From Flammeovirgaceae bacterium UBA7330 (GTDB lineage: Bacteria > Bacteroidota > Bacteroidia > Cytophagales > Cyclobacteriaceae): 64,000 bases of DNA. The number at the start of each line of letters is the position of its first letter. The stretch's first letter is position 1. Positions 48,601 to 55,988 of this stretch are shown here, piece by piece. The stretch is taken from NCBI GenBank assembly GCA_002471275.1, contig DKPQ01000017.1, positions 558,001 through 622,000 on the forward strand, in the 5' to 3' direction. A program made the position numbers and the translations under genes. Under the pieces are notes generated by a model, which saw only the letters and a program-made list of their open reading frames with translations, searched no databases and was not told the origin of the DNA.

Positions 48601-49792
48601 CCAATGCTGGTAAGACTTTGCTTGCAAGACCATTAACCTGAATATCAGGAGTTTCAGTTACCTGTTTTTCAGAGAATTCCACAGGTACAGTAGACCATTC
48701 ACTCCATTCTCCGTTTCTTAAAAACCTTGCGTCATAAACGCCAAAAGATGTTACGGTTAGCTCATTTGAATTTTCCCCTGTGATAACAGTACCATCTTTT
48801 CTCCATTCATAACTTTGAAATCCGCTTGTTAATCCTAGTGTAGCATTCACCGGATTTCCGGGACAAAATTCATCTTGAGGGATAATTTCAAAGACTTCCT
48901 TATTACCCTGCTGGTCTACTGATATAAACTCTCCACCAAAAATTATCGGGTTCGATTTACGGGCATTGGTCATATATGGGAAAAAGTCGGGATCACTATA
49001 AGCACTGTTGAAAATACCATGACCGCTGTTATGCCAAATGGTGTATCTAACTTTGCCACCGGCCAGTAAAATCTCATTGATCAAATTCTCAGAAGTAGAG
49101 GGTCTGGGATTAGTATCAAGGCCTCCCTGGAATAACCATATTGGAGTATATTTATAATCTTCAATTCCATCAACAAAATTATCGGCTGAACCAGACATGG
49201 GCAGTGCAGCAGCAAAAAGTTGTGGTTTCTCGCTGATAAAACGCCAAACAGCTTGTGCTCCTGCTGACCTTCCGGTTACTGTTACTCTGTTGACATCAAG
49301 GTTGTGTTGCTGATCAATAAAGGAGATGATACTCTCAATTGCGTTAAATTGCCCCGATCCAAAATATCCGCTGGTACCCTGAGGAGATAAGATGAAACCA
49401 TCGAATTTACCCGAATTAATGCCATTTTCATATGTCTGTGCTCCCGCATTATTGAGATGTCGATCATTCATATAAATGGTCCCATTGCTAAAGCCTCTGC
49501 CATGAAGAATGACAATCATAGGATATGGTTCAGTCCTGTTGGGATCATAATTATCAGGATACCTTAATCTGAAAGGCACTTGATTGTAGTAATAGGACTT
49601 CCATTCATCAGTATTCCAATTGACACTGGGACTAATAACCCATTTTGCTAAAGTCCCCCAGCTGGGAGTTGGGGGCGGATTATTTTCATCATACACAACA
49701 ATGGGGTCATTCGGGTCTAGAACCTGGGCTGTTAATCCACAATTAACGAAGATCAGGATCAGGAGAAGTAACTTTTTCATCAGCGACAGCAT
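42605..49792 (-). CDS. Giant secreted esterase with two LamG domains and WNN modules, T9SS sorted
   Basis: The 2395-residue protein is a sister of the downstream gene. The signal peptide is MLSLMKKLLLLILI...TAQ; an in-frame Met at residue 5 is an alternative start. The hydrolase (~60-280) shows VILHGRG, Ser176 in GRSAGA, Asp226 in GGLD and His258 in SGHGI. Ig-like and FN3 segments match the paralogue. Where that has PA14 and an unassigned domain, this has LamG domains at ~657-864 and ~959-1170, each with DEGGSTNG(F/I)G(L/I)R and GYIDDFY-type strands. Two cadherin-like domains and three WNN modules (~1467-1638, ~1831-2008, ~2106-2278) follow. The sorting domain starts IYPVPFENKLNI, with YPVP in place of YPNP. 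Its start lies 25 bases after the methyltransferase stop. Confidence 0.87.
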   Translation of the reverse strand: MLSLMKKLLLLILIFVNCGLTAQVLDPNDPIVVYDENNPPPTPSWGTLAKWVISPSVNWNTDEWKSYYYNQVPFRLRYPDNYDPNRTEPYPMIVILHGRGFSNGTIYMNDRHLNNAGAQTYENGINSGKFDGFILSPQGTSGYFGSGQFNAIESIISFIDQQHNLDVNRVTVTGRSAGAQAVWRFISEKPQLFAAALPMSGSADNFVDGIEDYKYTPIWLFQGGLDTNPRPSTSENLINEILLAGGKVRYTIWHNSGHGIFNSAYSDPDFFPYMTNARKSNPIIFGGEFISVDQQGNKEVFEIIPQDEFCPGNPVNATLGLTSGFQSYEWRKDGTVITGENSNELTVTSFGVYDARFLRNGEWSEWSTVPVEFSEKQVTETPDIQVNGLASKVLPALDGSTSVELKLPGGFVQYSWYEAGSNTEIGSDVTFLATTPGLYEASVVEPYGCSSNRSQPFTVVDANGPNGPDPALGVVGHAPSETSIQLNWSENPSPSFNETGFEIYSSETQGGPYELIHITGADELSYLHENLTANKTVYYVIRAVNENGASTPTAEISVKTQVDNIAPTAPQNLTVLSTSPTTVEITWDEATDNVGVWKYDIYRNGVKSIVTGDTSVTVYNLIPEQVYNFKVKARDLTGNESPFSNQVIAYTVFTGTPLANLKFNNAYADDSPNSVNSNPGNGLSFNDQIVKEGSHSLYSNGNSSSTLDFETGNQFIHEQFTTRTVAFWVYPESVSGIQDLFDEGGSTNGFGLRINNGNIELAVQDNHDIHIISSGLIAQEWQHIAGTFDNGELRLFVNAIEVASKTNIPFGEVSDHSDGSGIGGTNGSNAFDVANNNFIGYLDDFYIDNDVLTSSQLNGLMQDSDGSFTEISPEAPTNINAIAVSYNTIDISWTDNSDDETGFQVYRSTQIDGPYGPIGIVPPNNTTFSDTQLEASTTYYYDVISLGEFGQSQPPSAISSIAHLSLDNDLTDDSGNGVNSTMVNNPVFSNAVVKEGTHSIHFPGNNDYINLDQGNRFIHDAFTQRSLAFWLYSESLNGLQDIYDEGGSTNGIGIRINNGSIEAAVQNQHNIQSVSAPISANNWHHVAVVFDNGTLSIFIDGTEEAILSGISYSTVNSHGNAGGLGATNSSNAFDQANNNFNGYIDDFYAFDIAIDESSISNLIELATNVFYATTFPLPPPPNAPSGLTATAISPSSIELQWTDNSDDEYQFEIFRSTGNQNNFLLVNTIDSASTGSMNYVDTDLFSNINYYYKIIASNPGGTTVSNVSNDTTLNNIPTIQPIGDVLLEFDTELVLSILSEDIDGENLILSSSGLPSFATLVDHGDGSGSLTFQPSSDDAGIYSNNKIIVNDQHGGADTTIFEIEVTGNHIPTLASVPDITLNEGDSLEVTLVADDEDGIETLAWNTNGLPAFATFTSSNDATALLKLDPNFTHSGEYTITVEVVDSVGASASIDINISILDINPNQKVLVNIKQNVTAGSPWNNITSVNTQNLLDEEGNSTDIDVVFQTTSWKSWRDGAVTGNNSGVFPDNVINDYYYFGIFGAPETVDLLISGLDTEKTYNFEFLASSVWSNVPDNGHTNFSIAGDTISLYVQNNSQNTASFSGIAPNASGEIIVSMSKAADASVGYLNGFTIEGVVDNGNPPAPPTNVTAQLDNNQDLLISWVDAPYNEDGYEIERSLDGINFTILETLNTPDITSYIDETVTDNNTYHYRVRSFNQFGYSVYSDIVSVSVPNIPPTLQPVGDITVGVNETLIVNITATDPPSNNISLSVTGLPGFASFSDFGEGAGEITISASFEDIGTYDGIEITATDSVGDSRSEIISISVSQEILYTVSINFSKNSSGPSPWNNTNKTPQTNDYFGNLNDNNGTNSGIGLRIVTPFGGDYNQGTTTGNNSGVVPDNVLKEYYWFGIFNKPDEVELKVDGLDPSKRYNFKFVGSTTFSGNGVTDNGSTVYKIGSQEVSVYVHHNTSEMGVISDVAPNASGEVTVNLSKGYGAPAGYINAMIIEAYPANEQSFIPSNLTAVGVSATDVQLSWEDKSFDETSFEVYRAETSGGPYTLLGSVPADSPAYIDGTTSAGTIYYYQVRAIRPEGPTNFSNEANGSPILFSVYININGDPSYDAPIPWNNLSSFPSDGQTFVGFRDENSNETGIRLLFEKTMDGFNDWGTETGDDSGVFPDLVMKSFFFNDAFNEPGRIIVEGLDHSLKYNFTFFGAIETGYQIRTNFSIDSTTVVNYQTYNTSETETIYGVSPDINGEKLIKVQETLGSNWAIFNAMVIEAYPVPQQGSSARIAAGENDSNSNGEMIEVTFGQSNTYTISIYPVPFENKLNIDYQQKGSLTIEIYDLHGQKVFKKDLLNDGSSATKIDLSHLKDQIYLLRMINDQGIIKNVKLLKK

Positions 49793-49817
49793 ATTTGGGG
49801 TTTATATTCTATTTATA

Positions 49818-50495
49818 TTAGATTTTCGTTGCCACAACCATTATTTCTTTGATACCCGCCATGTAGGATAACATATTCGTAGCAAATCTGTAAAGTCCAA
49901 AATTCAGCTTACTCAACTTTAGCAATCGATTGTATCCAGCTCCTCGCAAGTATTTGTTTTGTTTAATTCTAAAACCGGAGGTTAGCAGGAGATTGTTGAT
50001 ATTTTGGAAATTCCAATTATATAAATGCTGGTTTAAATCAAGTTCGAATTTGGCTTTACCATGTCGTTCAAAAGGTATTACCAATAGTAAGTCACTCCCC
50101 TTTTTTAACTTTCCTCTCATCTCTTCGATCATTTGCTTAGGGTAGGGGTGATGCTCAAGGACATGGGAAGTGAAGACATAGTCAAAGCTCTCATTTTCAA
50201 GGTCTTCCAGGTCGTTTGTGGCATTTAAGCCCTTTTCTCGGCACAAAGACACCCCATATTTTGAGATATCATAGCCAACAGCGTTCGGTAGATAAAATAT
50301 ATTCTGTCCTAAACCACACCCATAATCAAGAATTTTTTTGCTTTTATCAATTCCTGAAAAGAATTTGGTTAAAGCAATTTTTGCCCTGGCTGTGTAATAA
50401 TCATCATTGGAATGATTTGGGTGTCTTTCCTGGTGATAGTTGCTTTCGTAATCAACTTCACTCTTTATTTTATCCTTACTTAATACTTCTTCCAT
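49818..50495 (-). CDS. Class I SAM-dependent methyltransferase
   Basis: The 225-residue protein has motif I KILDYGCGLGQNIFYLP, then YDISKYGVSLCREKG, and NESFDYVFTSHVLEHHPYP. This is the methyltransferase_11/Methyltransf_23 pattern (D-x-G-C-G-x-G; H-V-L-E-H). It probably transfers a methyl group to a sugar or sugar-lipid intermediate. The N-terminal part (NYHQERHPNHSNDDYYTARAKIAL) resembles methyltransferases common in Bacteroidota polysaccharide loci. It stands 4 bases after the epimerase stop on the same strand and 25 bases before the giant esterase. The target is unknown. Confidence 0.83.
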   Translation of the reverse strand: MEEVLSKDKIKSEVDYESNYHQERHPNHSNDDYYTARAKIALTKFFSGIDKSKKILDYGCGLGQNIFYLPNAVGYDISKYGVSLCREKGLNATNDLEDLENESFDYVFTSHVLEHHPYPKQMIEEMRGKLKKGSDLLLVIPFERHGKAKFELDLNQHLYNWNFQNINNLLLTSGFRIKQNKYLRGAGYNRLLKLSKLNFGLYRFATNMLSYMAGIKEIMVVATKI

Positions 50496-50499
50496 GTTA

Positions 50500-51507
50500 T
50501 TAACTATTCACCTTTTCCGATATGTTCCAGCCTTCGGGCAGCTTCTCATAAATCTCAATCTCTCCGAATTCCTGACTTTTTCTCACACCTACTGATTTAG
50601 CCCAATTCGACATTCTTAAAATGCCTTCCTTTAGTGAAATTCCTTTAGGAGGGAATAACTTGTTTACTTTACTGTGATCAGCATAGGCGTGTAATACCTC
50701 ATTTCTTGCTTTTAGATGGTTTATTTTCTTATCGACCCCAAAAGATTCACAGACAATTTCAGCCAATTCATTGACTGAATAAGGTTTGTCAGCTCCTACA
50801 TTGAACACCTCATTATAGGCTTCCGGAACATCAACACATTTACTGATCGGGATTGCTACGTCGTCAATATAACTGAAAGCCCTTGTTTGCGTACCATCTC
50901 CAAAAATCGTCAATGATTTTCCCTGCATGATCTGGTTCATAAATATCCCGATCACATTTCTGTATTTATCACCAATATTTTGATTTTCTCCATATACATT
51001 ATGAGGACGGAAGATCACATAATTCAAACCAAACATTTCGTGTGCAGCCTTCAGATCTTGCTCAACCGCAAATTTTGAGACCCCATATGGGTCTTCAGGC
51101 ATTGGTGTCATATCCTCTGTCATCGGCAATTGACCCGCTCCGTATACGGCAATGGAAGACGTAAAAACAAAACATCTGACTTTATGTTTAACTGCTTCAT
51201 TAATGAGGTTAACACTACCAATTAAATTATTGGTGTAATTGAACCGTCTGATAAAATGGGATAATCCCTCGGCAGCATAGGCTGCTAGATGATATACATA
51301 ATCAAACTGGTATTCATTGAACAGGTCTTCTAAAAGCAAATGATCTGTAATTGTACCCTTGATAAAAATGCATCCTTCAGGCAAATGATCTTCGAATCCT
51401 CCACTGAGATCATCCAAAACAATCACTTTGTGTCCGGATTCCATGCAATGTTTTGCTACATGGGATCCAATAAATCCTGCTCCACCTGTTACTAACGACG
51501 TTATCAT
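50500..51507 (-). CDS. NAD-dependent sugar epimerase/dehydratase (UDP-glucose 4-epimerase-like)
   Basis: The 335-residue extended SDR has the Rossmann loop VTGGAGFIGSHVAKHC, VIVLDDLSGG, FTSSIAVYG (catalytic Ser) and PYGVSKFAVEQ (Y-x3-K). FRPHNVYGENQNIGDKYRNVIGIF is typical of the GalE/WbpP subgroup. It converts one NDP-sugar to another in the cytoplasm, supplying a precursor. It overlaps the GT2 by 4 bases, so the two are translationally coupled, and the methyltransferase follows closely. 4-Epimerisation is the usual reaction, but the substrate cannot be fixed from these motifs. Confidence 0.85.
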   Translation of the reverse strand: MITSLVTGGAGFIGSHVAKHCMESGHKVIVLDDLSGGFEDHLPEGCIFIKGTITDHLLLEDLFNEYQFDYVYHLAAYAAEGLSHFIRRFNYTNNLIGSVNLINEAVKHKVRCFVFTSSIAVYGAGQLPMTEDMTPMPEDPYGVSKFAVEQDLKAAHEMFGLNYVIFRPHNVYGENQNIGDKYRNVIGIFMNQIMQGKSLTIFGDGTQTRAFSYIDDVAIPISKCVDVPEAYNEVFNVGADKPYSVNELAEIVCESFGVDKKINHLKARNEVLHAYADHSKVNKLFPPKGISLKEGILRMSNWAKSVGVRKSQEFGEIEIYEKLPEGWNISEKVNS

Positions 51508-52409
51508 AATACCTTTTGAATGTTTTTAGTTGTTAAATGCCATGAGATTGCTCTTACCAGCGATTTTAGATGAGACACTCTGAGGGTAAGAGAATATTTT
51601 AAAAATGCTTTGGGTATTACAGCTGTAACTAAAAACAAATAGAATGTTGCTAATTGCCACCCGCTGTAATTTCTGCGCATGAATAAAATCCGGTTTCGGG
51701 TATGGTAGTAGGCTTTTATTGAACTTTCCTTACCCATTGTAATGGATTCTTTGTGAAAAATAGTTGCTGCTGCCTGGTAATAGATTTTAAAACCAGCTCT
51801 TATCATCTGAGCGCTCCAGTCCAGTTCTTCGTAATAGATAAAAAATTGATCCGGCAGCACGCCTACTTTATCAACAGCTTTTTTGCTGACGAGCATGGCA
51901 GCGCCATGGGCATAATTTGTATACCCAGGTGTATCATGCTGACCAGTGTCGATTTCTCTGCTGCCAACAGCTCCATTTTGCCCAGTCAAAGGGTTGATTA
52001 ATTCGAATCCCGCATATTGTATTATTTCCGGATGATGAAAAAATTTGATCTTAGGACTTACCATGGCGATTTTTTCATCCTGATAAAATGGTTCTATCAG
52101 CTTGTCCAATAGCTCGGGTGTGACTTCTGTATCATTATTGACAATGAAATAATAGTCACCCTTTGAATTTTTTATCCCTAAATTATTCCCCCCTGTAAAC
52201 CCAAGATTTTTAGGACTTAAAATGATATTTGCCTCAGGATAAGCCTTCTTGAAATCCTTTTCTGGATTCAATTTTGAGCCATTATCTACTACAATGACTT
52301 CAAAATTTGGATATTTTAATACATGAAGAGATCGGAGGAATTCACAGGTAATCTCTTTCTGATTATAATTCAGGGCAATTATGGAAATAAGTGGCTTATT
52401 ATCTTTCAT
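51504..52409 (-). CDS. Family 2 glycosyltransferase (rhamnosyltransferase-like)
   Basis: The 301-residue GT-A protein has PLISIIALNYNQKEITCEFLRSL, EVIVVDNGS, NLGFTGGNNLGI and YYFIVNNDTEV (N-N-D in place of D-x-D). It continues with DQFFIYYEELDWSAQMIRAGFKIYY. This is the RfbF/WcaA-like GT2 subgroup common in polysaccharide loci. A hydrophobic stretch near the C-terminus (WQLATFYLFLVTAVIPKAF) suggests membrane association. It lies 3 bases after the sugar transferase stop and overlaps the epimerase. Acceptor and donor are unknown. Confidence 0.85.
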   Translation of the reverse strand: MKDNKPLISIIALNYNQKEITCEFLRSLHVLKYPNFEVIVVDNGSKLNPEKDFKKAYPEANIILSPKNLGFTGGNNLGIKNSKGDYYFIVNNDTEVTPELLDKLIEPFYQDEKIAMVSPKIKFFHHPEIIQYAGFELINPLTGQNGAVGSREIDTGQHDTPGYTNYAHGAAMLVSKKAVDKVGVLPDQFFIYYEELDWSAQMIRAGFKIYYQAAATIFHKESITMGKESSIKAYYHTRNRILFMRRNYSGWQLATFYLFLVTAVIPKAFLKYSLTLRVSHLKSLVRAISWHLTTKNIQKVL

Positions 52410-52412
52410 TCT

Positions 52413-53549
52413 TTAAACTGATTCTTTCTGAATTAGCGCGGGAAATGTCATAACAATGATTTTCAGGTCAAAAAGCAAGGAGCTTTTTCTTGCATAAATC
52501 TTATCTAATAGAATTCTCTCTTCATTGGATATTTCCGCTGATCCTCTTTTCAAAACTTGCCAAAGTCCTGTAAGACCAGAGCATGCAAGAAATCTTTCTG
52601 CACAATCATCGTTTGTAAGTTGTTGAGCTTCATAAAGAGGTAGTGGTCTATTTCCAACTATGGACATGTCACCTTTCAATACATTGAACAGTTGTGGTAA
52701 TTCATCCAAACTGGTATTCCTTAAAATTTTACCAAAGTTTGTCACTCGTGGATCGTCTTTGACCTTAAAAAAGGAGGGACTTTCACTTTTAGTATTGTTA
52801 TACTGATTCAGATGATTGAGCTTATCCAGTTCCTTGTCCGCGTTTTTTCGCATTGTCCGAAACTTATAGAAGTCAAATATTTTGAATCCAAATCCAGCTC
52901 GTTTGGATACGTAAAAGATCGGGCCTCTGGATTCCAGTTTAATAAGAATTCCGATGATCAGAAAAAACGGTAGGGATAATAAGAGGGCAAATGATGCAAA
53001 ACAAATGTCAAAGATTCTTTTTTGATAATAATTTCTCCGATTGCCTCTCGGATTGAACTCAACGTCTTTTCTTTCTACACCAATTAGCTTCAACCGCTTC
53101 AAAAAGTTGATTTTTTTAAGAATTTCTGATATTTGGATTTCACCATAACAATAATCATCAGCTTCGATCGAGTATGCTGCATGTCTGATTAGGTCATTTT
53201 GGTTTTTTGAGAAAACTATTAAAACAGTGTTTTTTAGTTTAGACTTCTTACGTTTCGCAGCAAAGCCCTCAGCATTGAGTTTTGCCAGGTGAACATCATC
53301 AATTAGGATAGCTTCTGGTACTTCAAATCCTTCTGAGTTCCAGGTCTCAACAATATCAATCAGGTCGTAAGCGGAATTGATCTTGACAAATCCAATGTCA
53401 GAGTATCTGGTATTTGGCAAACTGGATAGATGATCACCAAGGCAGAGCATTAACCTTCTTATCTGAAGACTTTTGTGATCATTTGCCTTGGTTGTGACAA
53501 AGTCTAACCGATAATTTTCATGGGATCTTTGTAAGGCAAGGTTGATCAT
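52413..53549 (-). CDS. Initiating polyprenyl-phosphate hexose-1-phosphate transferase with receiver-like N-terminus
   Basis: The C-terminal ~200 residues of this 378-residue protein are a bacterial sugar transferase (WcaJ/RfbP/PglC core). The membrane hairpin is KRIFDICFASFALLLSLPFFLIIGI. KFRTM, then DPRVTNFGKILRNTSLDELPQLFNVLKGDMSIVGNRPLP and CSGLTGLWQV follow. It would load the first sugar phosphate onto undecaprenyl phosphate. The N-terminal ~150 residues lack the usual four-helix bundle. Instead a receiver-like alpha/beta region (EAILIDDVHLAKL, then NTVLIVFSKNQ) is seen, without a clear full phosphorylation site. A true receiver gene overlaps it by 4 bases, which suggests regulated initiation. 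This is the only initiating transferase in the window. Confidence 0.85.
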   Translation of the reverse strand: MINLALQRSHENYRLDFVTTKANDHKSLQIRRLMLCLGDHLSSLPNTRYSDIGFVKINSAYDLIDIVETWNSEGFEVPEAILIDDVHLAKLNAEGFAAKRKKSKLKNTVLIVFSKNQNDLIRHAAYSIEADDYCYGEIQISEILKKINFLKRLKLIGVERKDVEFNPRGNRRNYYQKRIFDICFASFALLLSLPFFLIIGILIKLESRGPIFYVSKRAGFGFKIFDFYKFRTMRKNADKELDKLNHLNQYNNTKSESPSFFKVKDDPRVTNFGKILRNTSLDELPQLFNVLKGDMSIVGNRPLPLYEAQQLTNDDCAERFLACSGLTGLWQVLKRGSAEISNEERILLDKIYARKSSLLFDLKIIVMTFPALIQKESV

Positions 53550-53944
53550 ACTTCTATTGATTCAAGTTCTTTAAACATTTTTTCCAATAAAATTTTGGGT
53601 TCAAAGGGTTTTTGAATCACTGCTCTCACGTCATATAAATGAAGATCTTTTGGTATCTCGCTAGGGGTAGCACCAGTTAGCATAAAGATGGGGACTCCGG
53701 GTAATAGTCCGTTACCCTTTATGTTTTTGATGAACTCGTATCCATCAATTTCTGGCATTAAATAATCGGTGATAAGAATATCAGGTACGCCATGATGCTT
53801 TAAATGTGCAAAAGCCTGTAATACATTCGAGAACGCAAGGACCTGAAAGTGCTTGGATAATATATTAGATAGCAAAAGAGACATTGCCTTATTGTCATCA
53901 ACAATAAATGCTTTGCCTCTTGACATTGAACGGGCGGTGAACAT
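53546..53944 (-). CDS. Stand-alone response regulator receiver protein
   Basis: The 132-residue protein is a single receiver domain. It has FIVDDN (acidic pair Asp16-Asp17), the phospho-acceptor Asp60 in ILITDYLMPEIDG, Thr90 in MLTGA and Lys112 in QKPF. All key residues are present, and no output domain is attached. It heads the minus-strand polysaccharide unit and overlaps the sugar transferase by 4 bases (ATGA type). It may therefore pair with or regulate the receiver-like N-terminus of that enzyme. No histidine kinase gene lies beside it. Met7 is an alternative start. Confidence 0.87.
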   Translation of the reverse strand: MFTARSMSRGKAFIVDDNKAMSLLLSNILSKHFQVLAFSNVLQAFAHLKHHGVPDILITDYLMPEIDGYEFIKNIKGNGLLPGVPIFMLTGATPSEIPKDLHLYDVRAVIQKPFEPKILLEKMFKELESIEV

Positions 53945-54241
53945 TAGTCAAGATCAAACGTGGTGAAAATAAAAACAGTTGATTATCGAAGCAACATAAT
54001 AGATTACTTCGGTAAATCACCTACTAAGGTACGTACTTTAACTTAAATTGGGAAAGAATAAGCTAATATTAATTGAAAATTTGCAGTATTTATAATCCTG
54101 ATTTCATTGGAATTGATATTTTGAAAATTACATAAAATTTTTCTCTTTTAAAATGTGCATTTTCAGACTTTACCTTGTTTGAGGGTATTTATTGGAAAAA
54201 GATGTCAACTTTACCCTTTGAATTTCTAAAGTCCTTTCAAG
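53945..54241. other. Divergent intergenic region, receiver gene / GT2 gene
   Basis: These 297 AT-rich bases between divergent genes should hold the promoter of the long minus-strand polysaccharide unit and that of the GT2. A single 8-base palindrome, GTACGTAC, lies at 54029-54036. I see no clear TAnnTTTG promoter on either strand, no RNA gene and no open frame of note. Confidence 0.5.
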
Positions 54242-55459
54242 GTGGAACAATTACATTTTATAAGTGAGGGTACTCTGTTTGCTTTATTGACTTTTATTAC
54301 TGGATATACACTTTTGTTAAGTCTTTCTGGTTGGATAGGTTATAAATCAATTATTGAGGATAATAGGATCCAAATAAAACGGTACAACAGGATAGCTATA
54401 CTAATCCCAGCATATAAAGAGGATTCGGTGATAGAAAAAGTTGCAACACACATGAAACAACTTGATTATCCAAAAAAAACTTATGATGTCTTTGTGATTG
54501 CTGATTCGATGAAAGAATCTACCATAAAGAAAATAAGCAAACAGGTGGAGGTAATTGAAGTTTCATTCGATAATAGCACTAAAAGTAATTCACTTAACTA
54601 TGCTTTAAATAAAATTGAAGAACACTATGATATTGCTATTATTAGTGATGGGGATAATATTTTAGATGAAAGTTTTCTAAAAAAAATTAATAGAGCTTAC
54701 AATCTGGGGGCAAAAGCAATACAGGGGCATAGAATTGCAAAGAATACCAATACAAAGATGGCTGTTCTTGATGCTGCCAGTGAAGAAATAAATAACCACA
54801 TATATAGAAGAGGCTTAAATGGGTTGGGATTGTCCTCCGCCATCATTGGTTCGGGGATGGCATTTGATTTTACATTGTTGAAGAGACTGATGCAAAACAA
54901 TCATGCAGTCGGAGGATTTGATAAGATTTTGCAACTTGAGTTGCTTGAAAATAGAGTGAAGATTGAATACATTCATGAGGCTATTATTTATGATGAAAAG
55001 GTTGAAACCATAAGATCTTTTCAGAACCAAAGGAAAAGATGGATTTCTGCTCAGATTAAATATCTTATCAGAAATTTTTCAAAAGGATGGAAGCAATTAT
55101 ATATCGGAAATTTTGATTATTTCAATATTTCGGTCATTTGTGGTATAATGCCCCCAAGAGCTTTTTTGGTTGCTCTATTTTTACTGATAGTCATCATTGT
55201 AATGATATTCCCTCAATCAACTTTGATCGGGAGTACTTACTGGGCCGGTCTCACCTTTTCATATGTAATGGCCTTAATTATTTGTATTCCCAGAATGATA
55301 GTTCATCCATCCTTTCTTTTGGCTTTACTTTATCTTCCAGCTACTTTAATAAATATGATCCTTGCATTATTAAAGATTAAGAAGGCCGATGAGAAATTTA
55401 TCCATACAGAGCATTCGAATTCTACAATAAGCAATGTCTTCCATAAAAATGGGTCATAA
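54242..55459 (+). CDS. Membrane family 2 glycosyltransferase, processive type
   Basis: The 405-residue protein starts at GTG 54242. It has one N-terminal helix (LFALLTFITGYTLLLSLSGWI), a GT-A catalytic domain (~45-270) and three or four C-terminal helices. The motifs are IAILIPAYKED, IAIISDGDN (D-x-D), GSGMAF and QRKRW (Q-x-x-R-W). They match cellulose/hyaluronan synthase-like GT2 enzymes, which polymerise or transfer at the inner membrane. Use of the Q-x-x-R-W loop suggests a processive or membrane-translocating enzyme. It stands outside the minus-strand operon, divergent from the receiver gene. It may serve the same polysaccharide or a separate one. Product unknown. Confidence 0.8.
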   Translation: MEQLHFISEGTLFALLTFITGYTLLLSLSGWIGYKSIIEDNRIQIKRYNRIAILIPAYKEDSVIEKVATHMKQLDYPKKTYDVFVIADSMKESTIKKISKQVEVIEVSFDNSTKSNSLNYALNKIEEHYDIAIISDGDNILDESFLKKINRAYNLGAKAIQGHRIAKNTNTKMAVLDAASEEINNHIYRRGLNGLGLSSAIIGSGMAFDFTLLKRLMQNNHAVGGFDKILQLELLENRVKIEYIHEAIIYDEKVETIRSFQNQRKRWISAQIKYLIRNFSKGWKQLYIGNFDYFNISVICGIMPPRAFLVALFLLIVIIVMIFPQSTLIGSTYWAGLTFSYVMALIICIPRMIVHPSFLLALLYLPATLINMILALLKIKKADEKFIHTEHSNSTISNVFHKNGS

Positions 55460-55489
55460 GTCTTCAAAATCGATCGCTCTATCAGCACC

Positions 55490-55876
55490 TTAGTTGGTTA
55501 AAGGCTTACTACGCTGACACAGCTGTAATGGGATGCCAAAGGGATCCCTCATCATTACCAGGAGTGATCCTTCGTTGGGGATGACTTCTTCTACTACGGT
55601 GGCTCCTTCTCTGATCAGGCGGTCTCTGTCTTTGGCGGAGTCATGGGAAACAAATGCAACATGAAAACCCAGTACGTGTAGTTTCTCAAATTTCAGGAAT
55701 TCTCCTTTTGGGTTGTTGTAGATTTCCAGGAATACATGCCCTGTATCGTCAGCCAAAAACTTGGTCTGAGTCTCATTGTCAACCTGGTGGACGATTTGTG
55801 CACCCAGGTTCTTGATATACCAATCGGCAACTGCATTTGGGTTAGTCACATTAAGGGCAAAGTGTTCAAATTTCAT
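55490..55876 (-). CDS. VOC-fold (glyoxalase/bleomycin-resistance-like) protein
   Basis: I start this gene at ATG 55876, giving 128 residues; the longer open frame to 56272 runs antisense through the aminotransferase gene and is unlikely. The product reads MKFEHFALNVTNPNAVADWYIKNLG, then GHVFLEIYNN, HVAFVSHD and MMRDPFGIPLQLCQ. This is one VOC domain with likely metal ligands (His of FEHFALNV, Glu of FLEIY, His of FHVAFVSHD and a C-terminal region residue). The family includes lyases, dioxygenases and isomerases. The closest style is the small lactoylglutathione-lyase-like group. Function is not inferred further. It is divergent from the aminotransferase by 112 bases. Confidence 0.8.
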   Translation of the reverse strand: MKFEHFALNVTNPNAVADWYIKNLGAQIVHQVDNETQTKFLADDTGHVFLEIYNNPKGEFLKFEKLHVLGFHVAFVSHDSAKDRDRLIREGATVVEEVIPNEGSLLVMMRDPFGIPLQLCQRSKPLTN

Positions 55877-55988
55877 TTTTGTTGATTTTGATAATTCATA
55901 TTTTAGGTAAGTAAAGCTATCTAAAAAAATATTTCGAGATTTACTAGTGGGATGAAGGGCCTCTGTCCACTCAATACAAGGTAAAAAT

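Noticed and set aside
54029..54036. GTACGTAC in the receiver/GT2 intergenic gap as a member of the TACGTA regulon
   Set aside because: Single copy with a different flank; about twenty TACGTA are expected by chance in this AT-rich window, and several lie inside genes.
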